A stretch of 64,000 bases of DNA from an uncultured Eubacterium sp. (GCA_947088865.1 CAMUHY010000005.1:85812-149811); one strand, 5' to 3'. Shown: positions 9,901 to 19,179, counted from the stretch's first letter. Program-made: numbers and translations. The notes: generated by a model from the sequence alone, not told the origin.

Positions 9901-10549
9901 ACAGATAAAATCGTTAGGTGACGTCAATGTCAATGCAATTGAAGAATATAAACAGGTCAGCGAACGATATACGTTTTTAAAGGAACAGCATGATGATTTG
10001 ATTGAGTCCGAAAATGTATTAAATACAATTATTAAAGATTTAGATACTGGAATGAGGGTTCAATTTAAGCAAAAATTTGAGGAGATTAAAGTAGCGTTTG
10101 ACAACGTATTTAAAGAGCTTTTTGGCGGAGGTCGAGGAGCCATACAGCTTATGGAAGATGAGGATATCTTAGAAGCTGGTATTCATATTATTTCACAACC
10201 GCCCGGAAAAAAACTTCAAAATATGATGCAGCTTTCTGGTGGAGAACGAGCGTTGACAGCGATTGCATTACTGTTTGCCATACAAAATTTAAAGCCTTCA
10301 CCATTTTGCTTGTTGGACGAAATTGAAGCGGCGCTTGATGATTCCAATGTAGAACGATTTGCAAATTATCTTCATAAGTTGACAAAACATACACAGTTTA
10401 TCGTCATTACACATAGAAGAGGCACGATGAATGCAGCAGACCGTCTATATGGTATTACCATGCAGGAAAAAGGTGTTTCAACACTAGTTTCGGTTGATTT
10501 GATTGAGGATAAATTGGAAAAAGAAAGGGGATACAATGGGGCTGTTTAG
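6965..10549 (+). CDS. smc: Chromosome segregation protein SMC
   Basis: The ATPase of the condensin complex that organises the nucleoid with ScpA and ScpB. At 1194 residues it is standard length. Walker A is GPNGSGKSN around residue 35. Two long coiled-coil arms flank a hinge at about 515-650, with glycine-rich GGSMTGG near 660. The signature motif LSGGERALTA lies at about 1090 and Walker B LLDEIEAALDD at about 1115. It overlaps rnc by one base and ftsY by 14 bases; the rnc-smc-ftsY order is typical of Firmicutes. Confidence 0.97.
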   Translation: MYLKSIEVQGFKSFVNRIVFEFPTGITGIVGPNGSGKSNVADAVRWVLGEQSAKQLRGAKMEDVIFAGTQARKPVGYAYVSITLDNSDHALLVDYNEVTITRKVFRSGESEYKINGNSCRLRDITELFYDTGIGKEGYSIIGQGQIDKILSGKPEERRELFDEAAGIVKFKRRKAASIKKLEHEHENLVRVKDILAELEKQVEPLKEQSEKAREYLKLKENLKIHDVNAFLLEHEKIKTELSNLNSKLEIVMTDLKQSNEDYEATKAEYEDIEEQLKRLNHDLDNINHMLSDTEVEKERLEGMINVYAEQIKTIEASNIHFTNRQQVIDHSIEEKQQEMECQKKEKEELDSCLKEYEQKKKDIEQQSTLMQDSITEISEKIDWNNNVIFGLLGEKNAIAANNQRLATMLEQFNIRKAEYNSQIIQYKSEENIQDDILCQYEKQLLEEQNKIKEIESNINQLNTNIEKNKLRIGELTNLIDRQQAGYHREKSKLESLIDITTKYDGYGNSIKKIMEQKASNKGILGVIADVIKVEKKYETAIETALGGTIQNIVTDNENTAKELITYLKENKFGRATFLPLSTISGKNTLEKEPCIKENGVVGIASNLVKVSFEYEKLAKYLLGRILVVDTIDNALVIARKYKHSIRIVTLEGEQLNPGGSMTGGAFKNTNNLLGRRREIEELKKNVAAINKELGEYKEELSKQRQERTLLREQLDNSNQLMREAQIAINTVQMNLNQAKGKKEDIIKTYKLAVQNIAQIDREINDINLQLSNVTKNSNELDHKKELAQKEIDALNELLLQKHQEENKHHGLAQQITIEYSSLVQKEQFIHENMQRLESEIKALENEKADIITKMATTNDDIAAKNNEIVDVKEQIKNAGKQMNQYHKKVDELKAMREQWNETHKAFFEKREQISAHISDLDKEATRLNASIEKQEEANDNIINYMWEEYELTYSYALPFKDENLTSLSFIKKQIQALKTQIKSLGDVNVNAIEEYKQVSERYTFLKEQHDDLIESENVLNTIIKDLDTGMRVQFKQKFEEIKVAFDNVFKELFGGGRGAIQLMEDEDILEAGIHIISQPPGKKLQNMMQLSGGERALTAIALLFAIQNLKPSPFCLLDEIEAALDDSNVERFANYLHKLTKHTQFIVITHRRGTMNAADRLYGITMQEKGVSTLVSVDLIEDKLEKERGYNGAV

Positions 10550-11474
10550 TAAATTAAAAGAAGGTCTTACAAAAACAAGGAATAATATTGTAGCAGGCAT
10601 TGATTCCATATTCAGTGGTTTTTCAAGTATTGATGATGAATTTTATGAAGAACTTGAGGAAACCCTAATTATGGGGGATATTGGCGTTCGAGCTACGGAG
10701 GAGATTATTGAAGATTTAAAAATAAAAGTAAAAGAAAATAAGATTAAAAATCCGACGGATTGCAAACAACTTTTAATTGATACCATAAAAGAAAAAATGA
10801 ATCTTGGTGAAAATGCGTATGAATTTGAAAACCGCAAATCTATTGTAATGTTGATTGGCGTAAATGGCGTTGGAAAGACAACATCCGTAGGTAAACTTGC
10901 AGGGCATTTGAGGGCGCAAAACAAGAAGGTGCTGATGGCTGCTGCCGATACATTTCGAGCTGCCGCTATTGAGCAGCTCACGGAGTGGTCAAACAGAACA
11001 GGAACCGATATTATTGCACAGTCGGAAGGTTCAGACCCTGCGGCAGTTATTTATGATTCCATCGCTGCTGCCAAAGCAAGAAATGTCGATGTTTTGCTGT
11101 GCGATACGGCAGGACGGCTTCATAACAAAAAAAATTTGATGGAAGAGCTGCGAAAGATTGACAGAATTATTGAAAGAGAGTATTCTGATGCGTACAGAGA
11201 AAATTTGATTGTATTGGATGCTACAACAGGTCAAAATGCACTGTCCCAATTAAAAGAATTTAATGATGTCACCAATATTACAGGAATTATTCTTACAAAG
11301 ATGGACGGAACGGCAAAGGGCGGAATTGCCGTTGCTATTCAGGCAGAGATGGGGATTCCTGTAAAATATATTGGCGTCGGTGAACGTGTGGAAGATTTGC
11401 AAAAATTTGATTCGGATACATTTGTCAATGCGTTGTTTGATGTGAAGCATGAAGAGCAGGAGAATGAAGAATAA
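10536..11474 (+). CDS. ftsY: Signal recognition particle receptor FtsY
   Basis: GTPase docking ribosome-nascent chain-SRP complexes at the membrane, partner of Ffh (17578). The 312-residue protein begins with a short amphipathic helix (MGLFSKLKEGLTKTR) and lacks the long acidic A domain of proteobacterial FtsY, as is usual in Firmicutes. G1 is GVNGVGKTTS near residue 107; DTAGRLHNK and TKMDGTAKGG follow. The ATG at 10536 follows AAAGGGG and lies inside the end of smc; the frame's upstream ATG at 10503 has no site. Confidence 0.96.
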   Translation: MGLFSKLKEGLTKTRNNIVAGIDSIFSGFSSIDDEFYEELEETLIMGDIGVRATEEIIEDLKIKVKENKIKNPTDCKQLLIDTIKEKMNLGENAYEFENRKSIVMLIGVNGVGKTTSVGKLAGHLRAQNKKVLMAAADTFRAAAIEQLTEWSNRTGTDIIAQSEGSDPAAVIYDSIAAAKARNVDVLLCDTAGRLHNKKNLMEELRKIDRIIEREYSDAYRENLIVLDATTGQNALSQLKEFNDVTNITGIILTKMDGTAKGGIAVAIQAEMGIPVKYIGVGERVEDLQKFDSDTFVNALFDVKHEEQENEE

Positions 11475-11502
11475 AAGGATAGAAGTGGAGAATAGAAAAA
11501 TA

Positions 11503-12720
11503 ATGGAAGAGTTATCGTTAAAAAAATTTGAGGAGGCTTCTGAGAAAGTAAAAGAAGTCACATTAGATACCAACCTTGTATTTAGTGAATATTTTAGCAG
11601 CAAAACGGGCAATAAAGTTTATCTTAAACCAGAAAATATGCAGTATACAGGAGCTTATAAGGTAAGGGGAGCTTACTATAAAATAAGCACATTATCGGAT
11701 GAGGAAAGAAAAAAAGGGTTGATTACGGCATCCGCTGGCAATCATGCGCAAGGCGTTGCCTATGCGGCTAAAAAATATGGTGTGAAGGCAACGGTTGTTA
11801 TGCCAACCACGACACCACTTATTAAGGTTAATCGAACAAAAAATTATGGCGCCAATGTTATTTTATATGGCAATGTATATGACGAGTCCTGTGAATATGC
11901 GATGAATCTTGCCGAAAAAGAAGGACTTACATTTGTTCATCCGTTTAACGACCTTGACGTAGCGACGGGACAAGGCTCCATTGCTATGGAGATAATAAAA
12001 GAACTGCCAACCGTCGATTATATTCTTGTTCCTGTTGGCGGCGGCGGACTGGCTACGGGTGTTTCTGCTCTGGCAAAATTTTTAAATCCAAGTATAAAAG
12101 TGATTGGTGTTGAGCCAGCAGGCGCTAATTGTCTTCAAGTATCATTAAAAGAGGGAAAAGTGGTAACGCTTCCTTCTGTCAATACCATTGCAGATGGAAC
12201 GGCTGTTCAGACGCCAGGCGATAAATTATTCCCATATCTTCAAAAAAATTTGGATGATGTTATTGCAGTTCCCGATGAAGATTTGATTGTTGCGTTTCTT
12301 GATATGGTAGAAAATCATAAGATGGTTGTGGAAAATTCAGGACTTTTGACGGTGGCAGCATTAAAACAGCTCAAAGTAAAAGATAAGAAAATCGTTGCTA
12401 TCCTTTCAGGCGGCAATATGGATGTAATAACCATGTCTTCTGTGGTACAGCAAGGTCTTGTTCAGCGAAGCAGAATTTTTACAGTTTCTGTTTTGCTTCC
12501 AGATAAGCCAGGCGAGCTTGTCCGTGTTGCAAGCATTATAGCGGAGGCAAAAGGAAATGTTATTAAGCTGGAACATAACCAGTTTGTAAGTATTAACAGA
12601 AAAGCTACCGTTGAGCTTAGAATAACGATTGAAGCATTTGGACATGAACACAAAAACGAAATTGTAAAAAAATTAGAAGAAGACGGATTAAGACCCAAAA
12701 TTGTAAAAGTGAATATTTAA
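11503..12720 (+). CDS. ilvA: Threonine ammonia-lyase (threonine dehydratase)
   Basis: PLP enzyme converting threonine to 2-oxobutanoate and ammonia, for isoleucine synthesis or threonine catabolism. The PLP lysine is Lys53 in TGAYKVRGA; the SAGNHAQG and PVGGGGLATG phosphate-binding loops are present. A single C-terminal ACT domain (about residues 325-405) suggests allosteric control and the short (about 400 residue) form rather than the two-ACT long form. The start is uncertain: ATG at 11503, or GTG at 11485 with AAAGGA 5 bp upstream. No ilv genes are nearby, so biosynthetic versus catabolic use is undecided. Confidence 0.92.
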   Translation: MEELSLKKFEEASEKVKEVTLDTNLVFSEYFSSKTGNKVYLKPENMQYTGAYKVRGAYYKISTLSDEERKKGLITASAGNHAQGVAYAAKKYGVKATVVMPTTTPLIKVNRTKNYGANVILYGNVYDESCEYAMNLAEKEGLTFVHPFNDLDVATGQGSIAMEIIKELPTVDYILVPVGGGGLATGVSALAKFLNPSIKVIGVEPAGANCLQVSLKEGKVVTLPSVNTIADGTAVQTPGDKLFPYLQKNLDDVIAVPDEDLIVAFLDMVENHKMVVENSGLLTVAALKQLKVKDKKIVAILSGGNMDVITMSSVVQQGLVQRSRIFTVSVLLPDKPGELVRVASIIAEAKGNVIKLEHNQFVSINRKATVELRITIEAFGHEHKNEIVKKLEEDGLRPKIVKVNI

Positions 12721-12765
12721 AAGATTTCTAATGAGTAAAAAAGATGATAAGCAGGAGATAAAATA

Positions 12766-14799
12766 ATGAAAAATTGGAAAATGAGTAGAAAACTCACAAT
12801 TGGAATTATGCTTATTGTTATATTGTGTATGAGCTTGTTATATATAGTAGCAAACAAGACATTGAGCGGATTGATTGAGCAATCCGAACATAAGCATATG
12901 GAAAATATGTTGACAGCACAAGTCGGTATGATTGAAGAATATGTAACTAGACAAGAAGAGTCTTTGATTGCATATAGTAAAACTCCTGCGGTTAGAGAAC
13001 TTTTAAAAGATGTAAATAATAAGGAAAAATCCGATTATGTGCAGGAATATACCAATAATTATTATAATGGATTAGATAATTGGGAAGGTCTGTACATTGG
13101 CGAATGGAATACACATGTTATTACACACACCACACCAGGTGTTGCTGGTATGATTTTAAGAGAAGGCGATTCATTAAAAGAACTGCAAAAGGCTATGATT
13201 TCAAGAAATGGGTTGTACGATGCTGGAATTATTGTATCGCCAGCATCGGGAAAACTTATTTTGTCAATGTACTGTCCTGTATTTGATACAGATGGAACGA
13301 CAATTTTAGGTTATGTCGGCGGAGGACCACTTGTCGAAAAATTAAAAGAAATTTTAGATAAAATGCAAAATAAAGAAGATACAGCAAAGTACTATATGAT
13401 AAATGTTCAAACAGGCATGTATATTTTTGCTGAAGACGAAACGTTAATAGCAACAAAAATTCAAGATGATATGCTTTTGGATATTATAAGTCAGATAAAA
13501 GCAGGCACCACCATAGGAGAAGCAAGAGCTAAAAATGAACAAGGCATACAGATTGCCAACTTTCAATATATTGACAAGCAAGAATGGGCTGTTGTTTCTT
13601 TTGACAATGAAAATAATATTTATAGTACAGCCAATAAAAACATGGCGATTCTAGGTCAAATCTGTATTCTTTTTGTTCTGATAATTAGTGTATTGGCATT
13701 TATTATGATTTCTTTTAGTATAAAGCCATTGCGTTATATAGAAGAATCTATTATAGAGTTTAGTCATTTAAAACTTCAAAAAAATGAAAAAATGCAGTCA
13801 TGGGTTGGGAAAAAAAGTGAAGTTGGAAAAATTGCAACAGCGATGGATTCGCTATATACTGCAATGACTGATATTGTAAATACATTGGCTTCATGTTCTG
13901 CTTCTTTAAATGATATGGCTGAAAAAATGCAGGATTCCTCTAATTTATTGATTGCCTGTGTTTCTGATAATTCTGAAGCGACAGCAGCTTTTGCACAGCA
14001 TACAAAAGAGATTGACTGTGCTATGGATATGGTTGGTCAGGAAATGGTTGAGATTACAAAAGTTGTCTCAAAGGTGGAGAATCAAATTAAGCAGGGAAAT
14101 ACATACAGTACTGGATTATTAGACAAAGTAGAACAAATACAGCAAATGGTGAACGTTACATTGGAAAATACTAATATGCAGATTGGTGAAAATCAGCAGG
14201 CAATCGAGAAAGCAATGGAAGAATTGCAGTCCATTATGCGCATTGATGCAATGGCTTCGCAAATTTTAGATATTACTAGCCAGACAAATTTGCTGTCTTT
14301 AAACGCTTCCATTGAAGCGGCAAGAGCAGGCGAGGCAGGAAAAGGCTTTGCAGTCGTTGCCAGTGAAATTGGCAATTTAGCAAGCAGCTCATCTAAGACA
14401 ACAACACAGATTCAGCAAATTTGCAATGAGACAAAAAATAATATTGCCCATGTTCAGACCTGTTTTGATGAGGTGATTTTATTTTTACAAAAAGATGTTC
14501 AGATGCAGTTTACAGAATTTGCAACAGCTATCAAAGATTATGGCAGTTCAATTACTAACATGCAGATAATTATATCAAATATTGCTCAAGCTTCTGATAT
14601 ATTTGTGGATACCGTGCAAAATATACAGGAGCAGATTCGCAAAGTATCAGATGTTCCAGACAGTTCCAATATTAAAAATGAGGATATATTAGATAAATCC
14701 AGACAAATAAAAGAAATGGTGGAAGTAATGAATGTTATTGTCAGCAGAAACAAGGAAAATGCAAATGAAATTGATGGCGTTTTAAGACGTTTTTCATAA
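12766..14799 (+). CDS. Methyl-accepting chemotaxis protein
   Basis: A 677-residue transmembrane chemoreceptor. Membrane segment 1 lies at about residues 10-30; an extracellular sensor with Cache-like features ([39 protein letters not shown]) fills about 35-290; membrane segment 2 lies at about 298-320. The cytoplasmic coiled-coil has the signalling tip [20 protein letters not shown] around 510-530. It would signal through CheA/CheW to flagella or another output. Cache receptors commonly bind small organic ligands; the ligand here is unknown. The ATG is 8-9 bp after GGAG. No chemotaxis genes lie nearby. Confidence 0.92.
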   Translation: MKNWKMSRKLTIGIMLIVILCMSLLYIVANKTLSGLIEQSEHKHMENMLTAQVGMIEEYVTRQEESLIAYSKTPAVRELLKDVNNKEKSDYVQEYTNNYYNGLDNWEGLYIGEWNTHVITHTTPGVAGMILREGDSLKELQKAMISRNGLYDAGIIVSPASGKLILSMYCPVFDTDGTTILGYVGGGPLVEKLKEILDKMQNKEDTAKYYMINVQTGMYIFAEDETLIATKIQDDMLLDIISQIKAGTTIGEARAKNEQGIQIANFQYIDKQEWAVVSFDNENNIYSTANKNMAILGQICILFVLIISVLAFIMISFSIKPLRYIEESIIEFSHLKLQKNEKMQSWVGKKSEVGKIATAMDSLYTAMTDIVNTLASCSASLNDMAEKMQDSSNLLIACVSDNSEATAAFAQHTKEIDCAMDMVGQEMVEITKVVSKVENQIKQGNTYSTGLLDKVEQIQQMVNVTLENTNMQIGENQQAIEKAMEELQSIMRIDAMASQILDITSQTNLLSLNASIEAARAGEAGKGFAVVASEIGNLASSSSKTTTQIQQICNETKNNIAHVQTCFDEVILFLQKDVQMQFTEFATAIKDYGSSITNMQIIISNIAQASDIFVDTVQNIQEQIRKVSDVPDSSNIKNEDILDKSRQIKEMVEVMNVIVSRNKENANEIDGVLRRFS

Positions 14800-14941
14800 A
14801 GGAACGTTTTAGTTTTCACATATATTACACACTTTAAACATAATTTAACCATTTTATACCTTTATGATTTAGACAGTCAAGCGGATAGAACAATCCTTTG
14901 ATAAGATTAAAGATTAAAATTTAAAAACGCTTTATCAGCGT

Positions 14942-14960
14942 AGAAATGGGGTATATTATG
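14942..14960 (+). promoter_or_regulatory. GAAATGGGG-type leader/ribosome binding site
   Basis: AGAAATGGGG directly before the lipoprotein start, one member of a recurring leader motif. An in-frame ATG at 14946 lies 12 nt before the preferred ATG at 14958. Confidence 0.6.
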
Positions 14961-17063
14961 TTCAATTATAGAAGATTAACCACAGCATTATTGACAGGTA
15001 CTATTGTAATGTTTTCTGTTACAGGATGTGCAAACACGGATGTGACTCAAGCAGAAATTCAAGTACACACAAATAATTCGCAAAAGACAGCATTTACAAG
15101 TAATTCGGATTTAAAGGTGGAATATACAAGTGAAGAGTTGGATGCCAGTTTTGATGAATCAACGTGTACTAAAATTGTACTTGGAAATGAAACCGTTGAA
15201 ATTACGTCACCAGGAACCTATCTACTCAGTGGTACACTTACAGAAAAAAGTATCCATGTAAATTGTAATGAAAAAGACACAGTACGATTTATATTAAATG
15301 GCGTTCAAATAACCAATTCAACAGAGGCGCCCATTGTTATAGAAGAAGCAAAAAAAGTAATTCTTACCCTTGCTGAAGGGACAAATAATACAATTACCGA
15401 TTCAAGAAACACAACGACAGAACAAGAATATTCGGCAGCAATATCGTCAAAAGCAGACCTTACAATAAATGGAAAAGGGACATTGACAGTCAATGCAAAA
15501 TATCGCAATGGTATAAAAAGTTCAGATGATTTAAAGATAGTATCAGGAACATTTGATATTGATAGTAAAGAAGATGGAATTGTCGGCAAAGACTTATTGG
15601 CTGTCCGTGATGGAAATTATACGATTACCGCAGGGACAGATGGAATGAAATCGACTTATGACACAGATACTTCTAAAGGAAATATTGTTATTGAGGGCGG
15701 ACAATTTCAAATTACATCACAAAATGATGGGATTCAGTCTCAAAATATATTGGCGGTAAGCAATGGTATATTTACAATAAAAACGGGAACAGGGGCAAGT
15801 GAAGCCTTAAAATCAAATAGTAATATCAATGACAGACAACGAGTCGATTGGGGAAATAATGCGACAACAACATCCGACAATTCGGAGAGCAATAAAGGAC
15901 TCAAATCAGAAAATGCGACATATATTACAGGCGGTACGTATACAATAGACAGTCAAGATGACAGTATTCATTCCAATGGACAGATTGTTATTGATGGTGG
16001 AACATTTTATTTAAGTACAGGCGATGATGGTGTTCATGCAGATAGCTCGATTGAGATAAATGGAGGAAACATTGATATTCAAAAAAGTTATGAGGGTATT
16101 GAAGCCGAAAAAATTACAATCAATCAAGGAAGTATATCCATTGTATCCAGTGATGATGGAATTAATGCTGCCAATGGAAGCAGCACAGGATTTTCAATGG
16201 GCGGCGGCATGAAAAATAATGGACAGAACGTGACCGAAAATGCACAATCAAGTACAATACTGTTGACAATCAATGGAGGCACTATTGTAGTCAATGCAGA
16301 TGGCGACGGAATTGACTCAAACGGAAGTGTGATTGTTAATGGTGGAGAAATTGTTGTGATGGGACCAACAAACAATAACAATGCAGCATTGGATTTTGAC
16401 AGTCAATTTGAAATCAATGGGGGAACGTTGATGGCGTTTGGGTCAAGTGGAATGTTGGAAGTACCAACGTCAGCAGCCAACGGGTGCTGTCTGGCGGCGA
16501 CATTTGAGACGCAGACAGATGATTTGGCATTTGAATTAAAGGATTCATCGGGAAATACGATTATGAGTTATACACCTGTAAAAAGTTATTCTTCTGCAAT
16601 TGTGTATTCTGAAAAGATTAAAAATTCAAATCAATATACCATAAAAGCTGGAAATAGCAGTGTAGAATTGACTGCCACAGAAGGCGTTACAACAAGCGGG
16701 AATGTTGGTATGGGTGGAATGCCAGGAAATCAGGGGATGTTTGGCAATCAAGGCAAGCCCGATATGCAGGGCGGCAGAGGTGGTCGCGGCAGCGCAAATA
16801 ATGATGGAATGAGTGTGCCAAGCGATGGTATACCTGGTGAAATGGGAATGCCAAATACAGATGGCGTGCCTGATAAAATGGGAATGCCAAATGCAGATGG
16901 TGTGTCCGATGAAATAGGAATGCCAAATAGAGGCAGCGTGCCAAATGAAATGAATATGCCTGAAAATGAAGATGGAAATAATAATGCTATTCCAGATAAA
17001 AACAATATAAAGCAAAAAGGACAAAACGGTACAGATACGCAGGACAATATGAATTTTATGTAA
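14958..17063 (+). CDS. Surface lipoprotein with carbohydrate-binding beta-helix (DUF4353/Cthe_2159-like)
   Basis: A 701-residue secreted protein. The N-terminus is a lipoprotein signal (FSVTGC, lipid-modified Cys at about residue 23). The body is made of repeated beta-strand turns such as TINGGTIVVNADGDGIDSNG and EINGGNIDIQKS, typical of the 'carbohydrate-binding domain-containing' beta-helix family whose member Cthe_2159 binds pectic polysaccharide. The tail (from about residue 580) is rich in Gly, Met, Asn and Pro and carries tandem GMPNxDGVPDxM units. It could bind plant polysaccharide or display an adhesive tail. The start follows GGGG. The MCP upstream is separated by 158 bp. Confidence 0.82.
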   Translation: MFNYRRLTTALLTGTIVMFSVTGCANTDVTQAEIQVHTNNSQKTAFTSNSDLKVEYTSEELDASFDESTCTKIVLGNETVEITSPGTYLLSGTLTEKSIHVNCNEKDTVRFILNGVQITNSTEAPIVIEEAKKVILTLAEGTNNTITDSRNTTTEQEYSAAISSKADLTINGKGTLTVNAKYRNGIKSSDDLKIVSGTFDIDSKEDGIVGKDLLAVRDGNYTITAGTDGMKSTYDTDTSKGNIVIEGGQFQITSQNDGIQSQNILAVSNGIFTIKTGTGASEALKSNSNINDRQRVDWGNNATTTSDNSESNKGLKSENATYITGGTYTIDSQDDSIHSNGQIVIDGGTFYLSTGDDGVHADSSIEINGGNIDIQKSYEGIEAEKITINQGSISIVSSDDGINAANGSSTGFSMGGGMKNNGQNVTENAQSSTILLTINGGTIVVNADGDGIDSNGSVIVNGGEIVVMGPTNNNNAALDFDSQFEINGGTLMAFGSSGMLEVPTSAANGCCLAATFETQTDDLAFELKDSSGNTIMSYTPVKSYSSAIVYSEKIKNSNQYTIKAGNSSVELTATEGVTTSGNVGMGGMPGNQGMFGNQGKPDMQGGRGGRGSANNDGMSVPSDGIPGEMGMPNTDGVPDKMGMPNADGVSDEIGMPNRGSVPNEMNMPENEDGNNNAIPDKNNIKQKGQNGTDTQDNMNFM
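16827..16962 (+). repeat. Tandem repeats in the lipoprotein tail
   Basis: Four to five imperfect 39-bp units encode GMPNTDGVPDK-M-like 13-residue repeats near the C-terminus. Such in-frame units readily change copy number by slippage. Confidence 0.7.
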
Positions 17064-17090
17064 AATTGTTTACAATAAAATACAATAATA

Positions 17091-17128
17091 TGAAAGGGTG
17101 TCAAGTATTTTTACTTGACACCCTTTCA
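17091..17128 (+). terminator. Perfect hairpin after the lipoprotein gene
   Basis: A 17-bp perfect stem (TGAAAGGGTGTCAAGTA and its complement) with a TTTT loop. No U-run follows. Its 3' arm contains the -35 box of the next promoter. Confidence 0.75.
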
Positions 17129-17143
17129 CAGTCGTGATATGAT
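17115..17143 (+). promoter_or_regulatory. Promoter of ylxM-ffh, overlapping the hairpin
   Basis: TTGACA at 17115-17120, 17-bp spacer, TATGAT at 17138-17143. The -35 box lies in the 3' arm of the preceding hairpin, so hairpin and promoter share bases. It would drive ylxM and ffh. Confidence 0.75.
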
Positions 17144-17196
17144 ACACGAGGCTTAACAATAATTGTATGAAGTTATTATAATAAATAGGAGTGTTT

Positions 17197-17550
17197 ATGG
17201 AGAAATTCGTTGAACAAACGCTTCTTTACGATTTTTATGGAGAATTGCTAAGTGAACATCAGCGCAACATTTATAAAGATGTGATTTTTAATGATTTGTC
17301 ATTGAGTGAAATTGCTGATGAGTATGGCATATCAAGGCAAGGCGTCCATGATATCATTAAAAGAGTCAACCATTCTTTGTGTGTATATGAAGACAAATTG
17401 CGTTTAGTTGAAAAATTTTTGTCAACAAAGGAAAAGCTTTGTACAATAGAGCGTTTGACAGAAGAAGTAATTCATTCAGACAGTCTTGACAGCGTTGATA
17501 TTGTTAGGCAGATACGCGTTATTGTGAAAGAAATCATTGATAGTATATAG
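17197..17550 (+). CDS. ylxM: YlxM/P13-like helix-turn-helix protein
   Basis: A 117-residue sigma-70 region-4-like protein always found beside ffh in Firmicutes. The helix-turn-helix is in residues about 20-60 ([20 protein letters not shown]). The family is implicated in SRP function, although its DNA target is unclear. The ATG at 17197 is 6-7 bp after AGGAG; the in-frame GTG at 17191 is too close to the site. ffh starts 27 bp later, in the same operon. Confidence 0.93.
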   Translation: MEKFVEQTLLYDFYGELLSEHQRNIYKDVIFNDLSLSEIADEYGISRQGVHDIIKRVNHSLCVYEDKLRLVEKFLSTKEKLCTIERLTEEVIHSDSLDSVDIVRQIRVIVKEIIDSI

Positions 17551-17577
17551 TTGCTGTCGCAACAGAATTGAGGGTTT

Positions 17578-18933
17578 ATGGCATTTGACAGCTTATCCGA
17601 TAAACTTCAGAATATATTTAAGAATTTAAGAGGCAAGGGCAGGCTTTCTGAAGCTGATGTAAAAGCTGCTTTAAAAGAAGTGAAGATGGCTTTACTGGAA
17701 GCAGATGTCAATTTTAAAGTAGTAAAACAGTTTGTAAAGTCTGTGGAAGAACGAGCCATTGGACAAGATGTGATGACAAGCCTTACACCAGGTCAGATGG
17801 TTATTAAGATTGTCAATGAAGAGATGATTTCCCTGATGGGTTCAGAGACAACCGAGATTGCTTTAAAATCAGGCGGTGAGATTACCGTTGTTATGATGGC
17901 TGGATTGCAGGGTGCAGGTAAAACAACAACAACAGCAAAACTTGCAGGAAAGTTTAAGGCAAAAGGAAAGAAGCCATTGTTAGTTGCCTGTGATATTTAC
18001 AGACCAGCAGCAATTGAACAGTTAAAGATAAATGGACAAAAACAGGAAGTTGAAGTGTTTTCTATGGGAACAAACAACAGTCCTGTTGATATTGCAAAAG
18101 CTGCAATCAATCATGCCAAGATGAACAGTTACAATGTTGTCATTTTAGATACAGCAGGTCGTCTTCATGTAGATGAAGATATGATGACAGAGTTGATTCA
18201 GATAAAAGAGCAAGTGCATGTAGACCAGACGGTTCTTGTTGTCGATGCAATGACAGGACAAGATGCGGTCACGGTTTCCTCTTCTTTTAATGAAAAGGTG
18301 GGGATTGACGGAGTTATTCTTACAAAATTGGACGGTGATACAAGGGGCGGTGCTGCTTTGTCAATAAAAGCAGTGACAGGCAAACCAATCTTGTATGTTG
18401 GTATGGGTGAAAAGCTTTCCGACCTTGAACAGTTTTATCCGGACAGAATGGCATCAAGAATACTGGGCATGGGCGATGTGCTTACGCTGATTGAGAAGGC
18501 GGAGGCTCAAATTGATGCAGATAAAGCAAAAGAGATGGAGCAAAAGCTCAAAAAAGCCGATTTTGATTTTAATGATTTCTTGGAATATATGGGACAAATT
18601 AAGAATTTAGGGGGCATTGGCTCGATTCTTGATATGCTTCCAGGTATGGGAATCGGCGGACAGATAAAAGGTCTTGATGCTTCAGCAACAGACGATGCGG
18701 AGGCGAATATGAAAAAGACCGAAGCAATTATCTATTCGATGACACCAGCCGAGCGAAGCAATCCGAATTTATTAAATCCTTCAAGAAAAAATAGAATTGC
18801 CAGAGGTGCAGGTGTTGATATCAGCGAAGTGAATCGTTTAGTAAAGCAATTTGAGCAGATGAAAAAAATGATGAAACAGATGCCTGGTATGATGAAGGGC
18901 GCTAAAAAGGGACGTTTTAAATTACCTTTTTAA
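17578..18933 (+). CDS. ffh: Signal recognition particle protein Ffh (SRP54)
   Basis: GTPase and signal-sequence receptor of the signal recognition particle, acting with 4.5S/SRP RNA and FtsY. The 451-residue protein has an N domain (1-90), a G domain with GLQGAGKTTTTAK near residue 108, DTAGRLHVDED and TKLDGDTRGG, and a methionine-rich M domain (about 300-451; MKKMMKQMPGMMKG). Its stop TAA lies inside TTTTTAACTGCATCAAG, the boundary of a dispersed repeat derivative. rpsP follows after 246 bp. Confidence 0.97.
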   Translation: MAFDSLSDKLQNIFKNLRGKGRLSEADVKAALKEVKMALLEADVNFKVVKQFVKSVEERAIGQDVMTSLTPGQMVIKIVNEEMISLMGSETTEIALKSGGEITVVMMAGLQGAGKTTTTAKLAGKFKAKGKKPLLVACDIYRPAAIEQLKINGQKQEVEVFSMGTNNSPVDIAKAAINHAKMNSYNVVILDTAGRLHVDEDMMTELIQIKEQVHVDQTVLVVDAMTGQDAVTVSSSFNEKVGIDGVILTKLDGDTRGGAALSIKAVTGKPILYVGMGEKLSDLEQFYPDRMASRILGMGDVLTLIEKAEAQIDADKAKEMEQKLKKADFDFNDFLEYMGQIKNLGGIGSILDMLPGMGIGGQIKGLDASATDDAEANMKKTEAIIYSMTPAERSNPNLLNPSRKNRIARGAGVDISEVNRLVKQFEQMKKMMKQMPGMMKGAKKGRFKLPF

Positions 18934-18973
18934 CTGCATCAAGTAACACAGCAGATTGTAAATATCCGCTGTG
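18929..18973 (+). repeat. Dispersed repeat, short derivative R6
   Basis: TTTTTAACTGCATCAAG is followed after only a few bases by ACAGCAGAT-TGTAAAT-ATCCGCTGT. These are the 5' boundary and the terminal hairpin of the long repeats, with the middle missing. The hairpin has 9 bp with one mismatch. It overlaps the ffh stop codon. Confidence 0.6.
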
Positions 18974-18988
18974 ATGTAGATACAATAG

Positions 18989-19145
18989 GTTTGCAAACAT
19001 AACCCGTAAGGTTATAGTACCGTAGGAACTACGGAAAGGTTTTTCCTCATAAAAAAGCCATAGCTTTGGAAACTGATAGCTCGTAAAAATAAATTTTCCT
19101 AAATGGTTGAGAAGGATTAAAAGAAACGCTCACTTTGATAAGTGA
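18989..19145 (+). promoter_or_regulatory. Array of small hairpins in the rpsP leader
   Basis: Between ffh and rpsP are at least four short hairpins: ATAACC-CGTAA-GGTTAT (18999-19015), CCGTAG-GAA-CTACGG (19020-19034), AAAGC-CATA-GCTTT (19054-19067) and TCACTT-TGAT-AAGTGA (19130-19145), plus the palindrome GTTTGCAAAC. No known riboswitch or ribosomal leader was recognised. It could be a cis-regulatory RNA of the S16 operon or a processing region. Confidence 0.5.
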
Positions 19146-19179
19146 AAGTAGTTCACTAAATAGTAGGAGGTGAAAATTC

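Noticed and set aside
16626-17104. Three overlapping minus-strand open frames opposite the lipoprotein tail, rich in His/Ile or Pro/Ser
   Set aside because: They mirror the Gly/Met/Asn tandem repeats on the + strand; no ribosome binding sites and highly repetitive translations.
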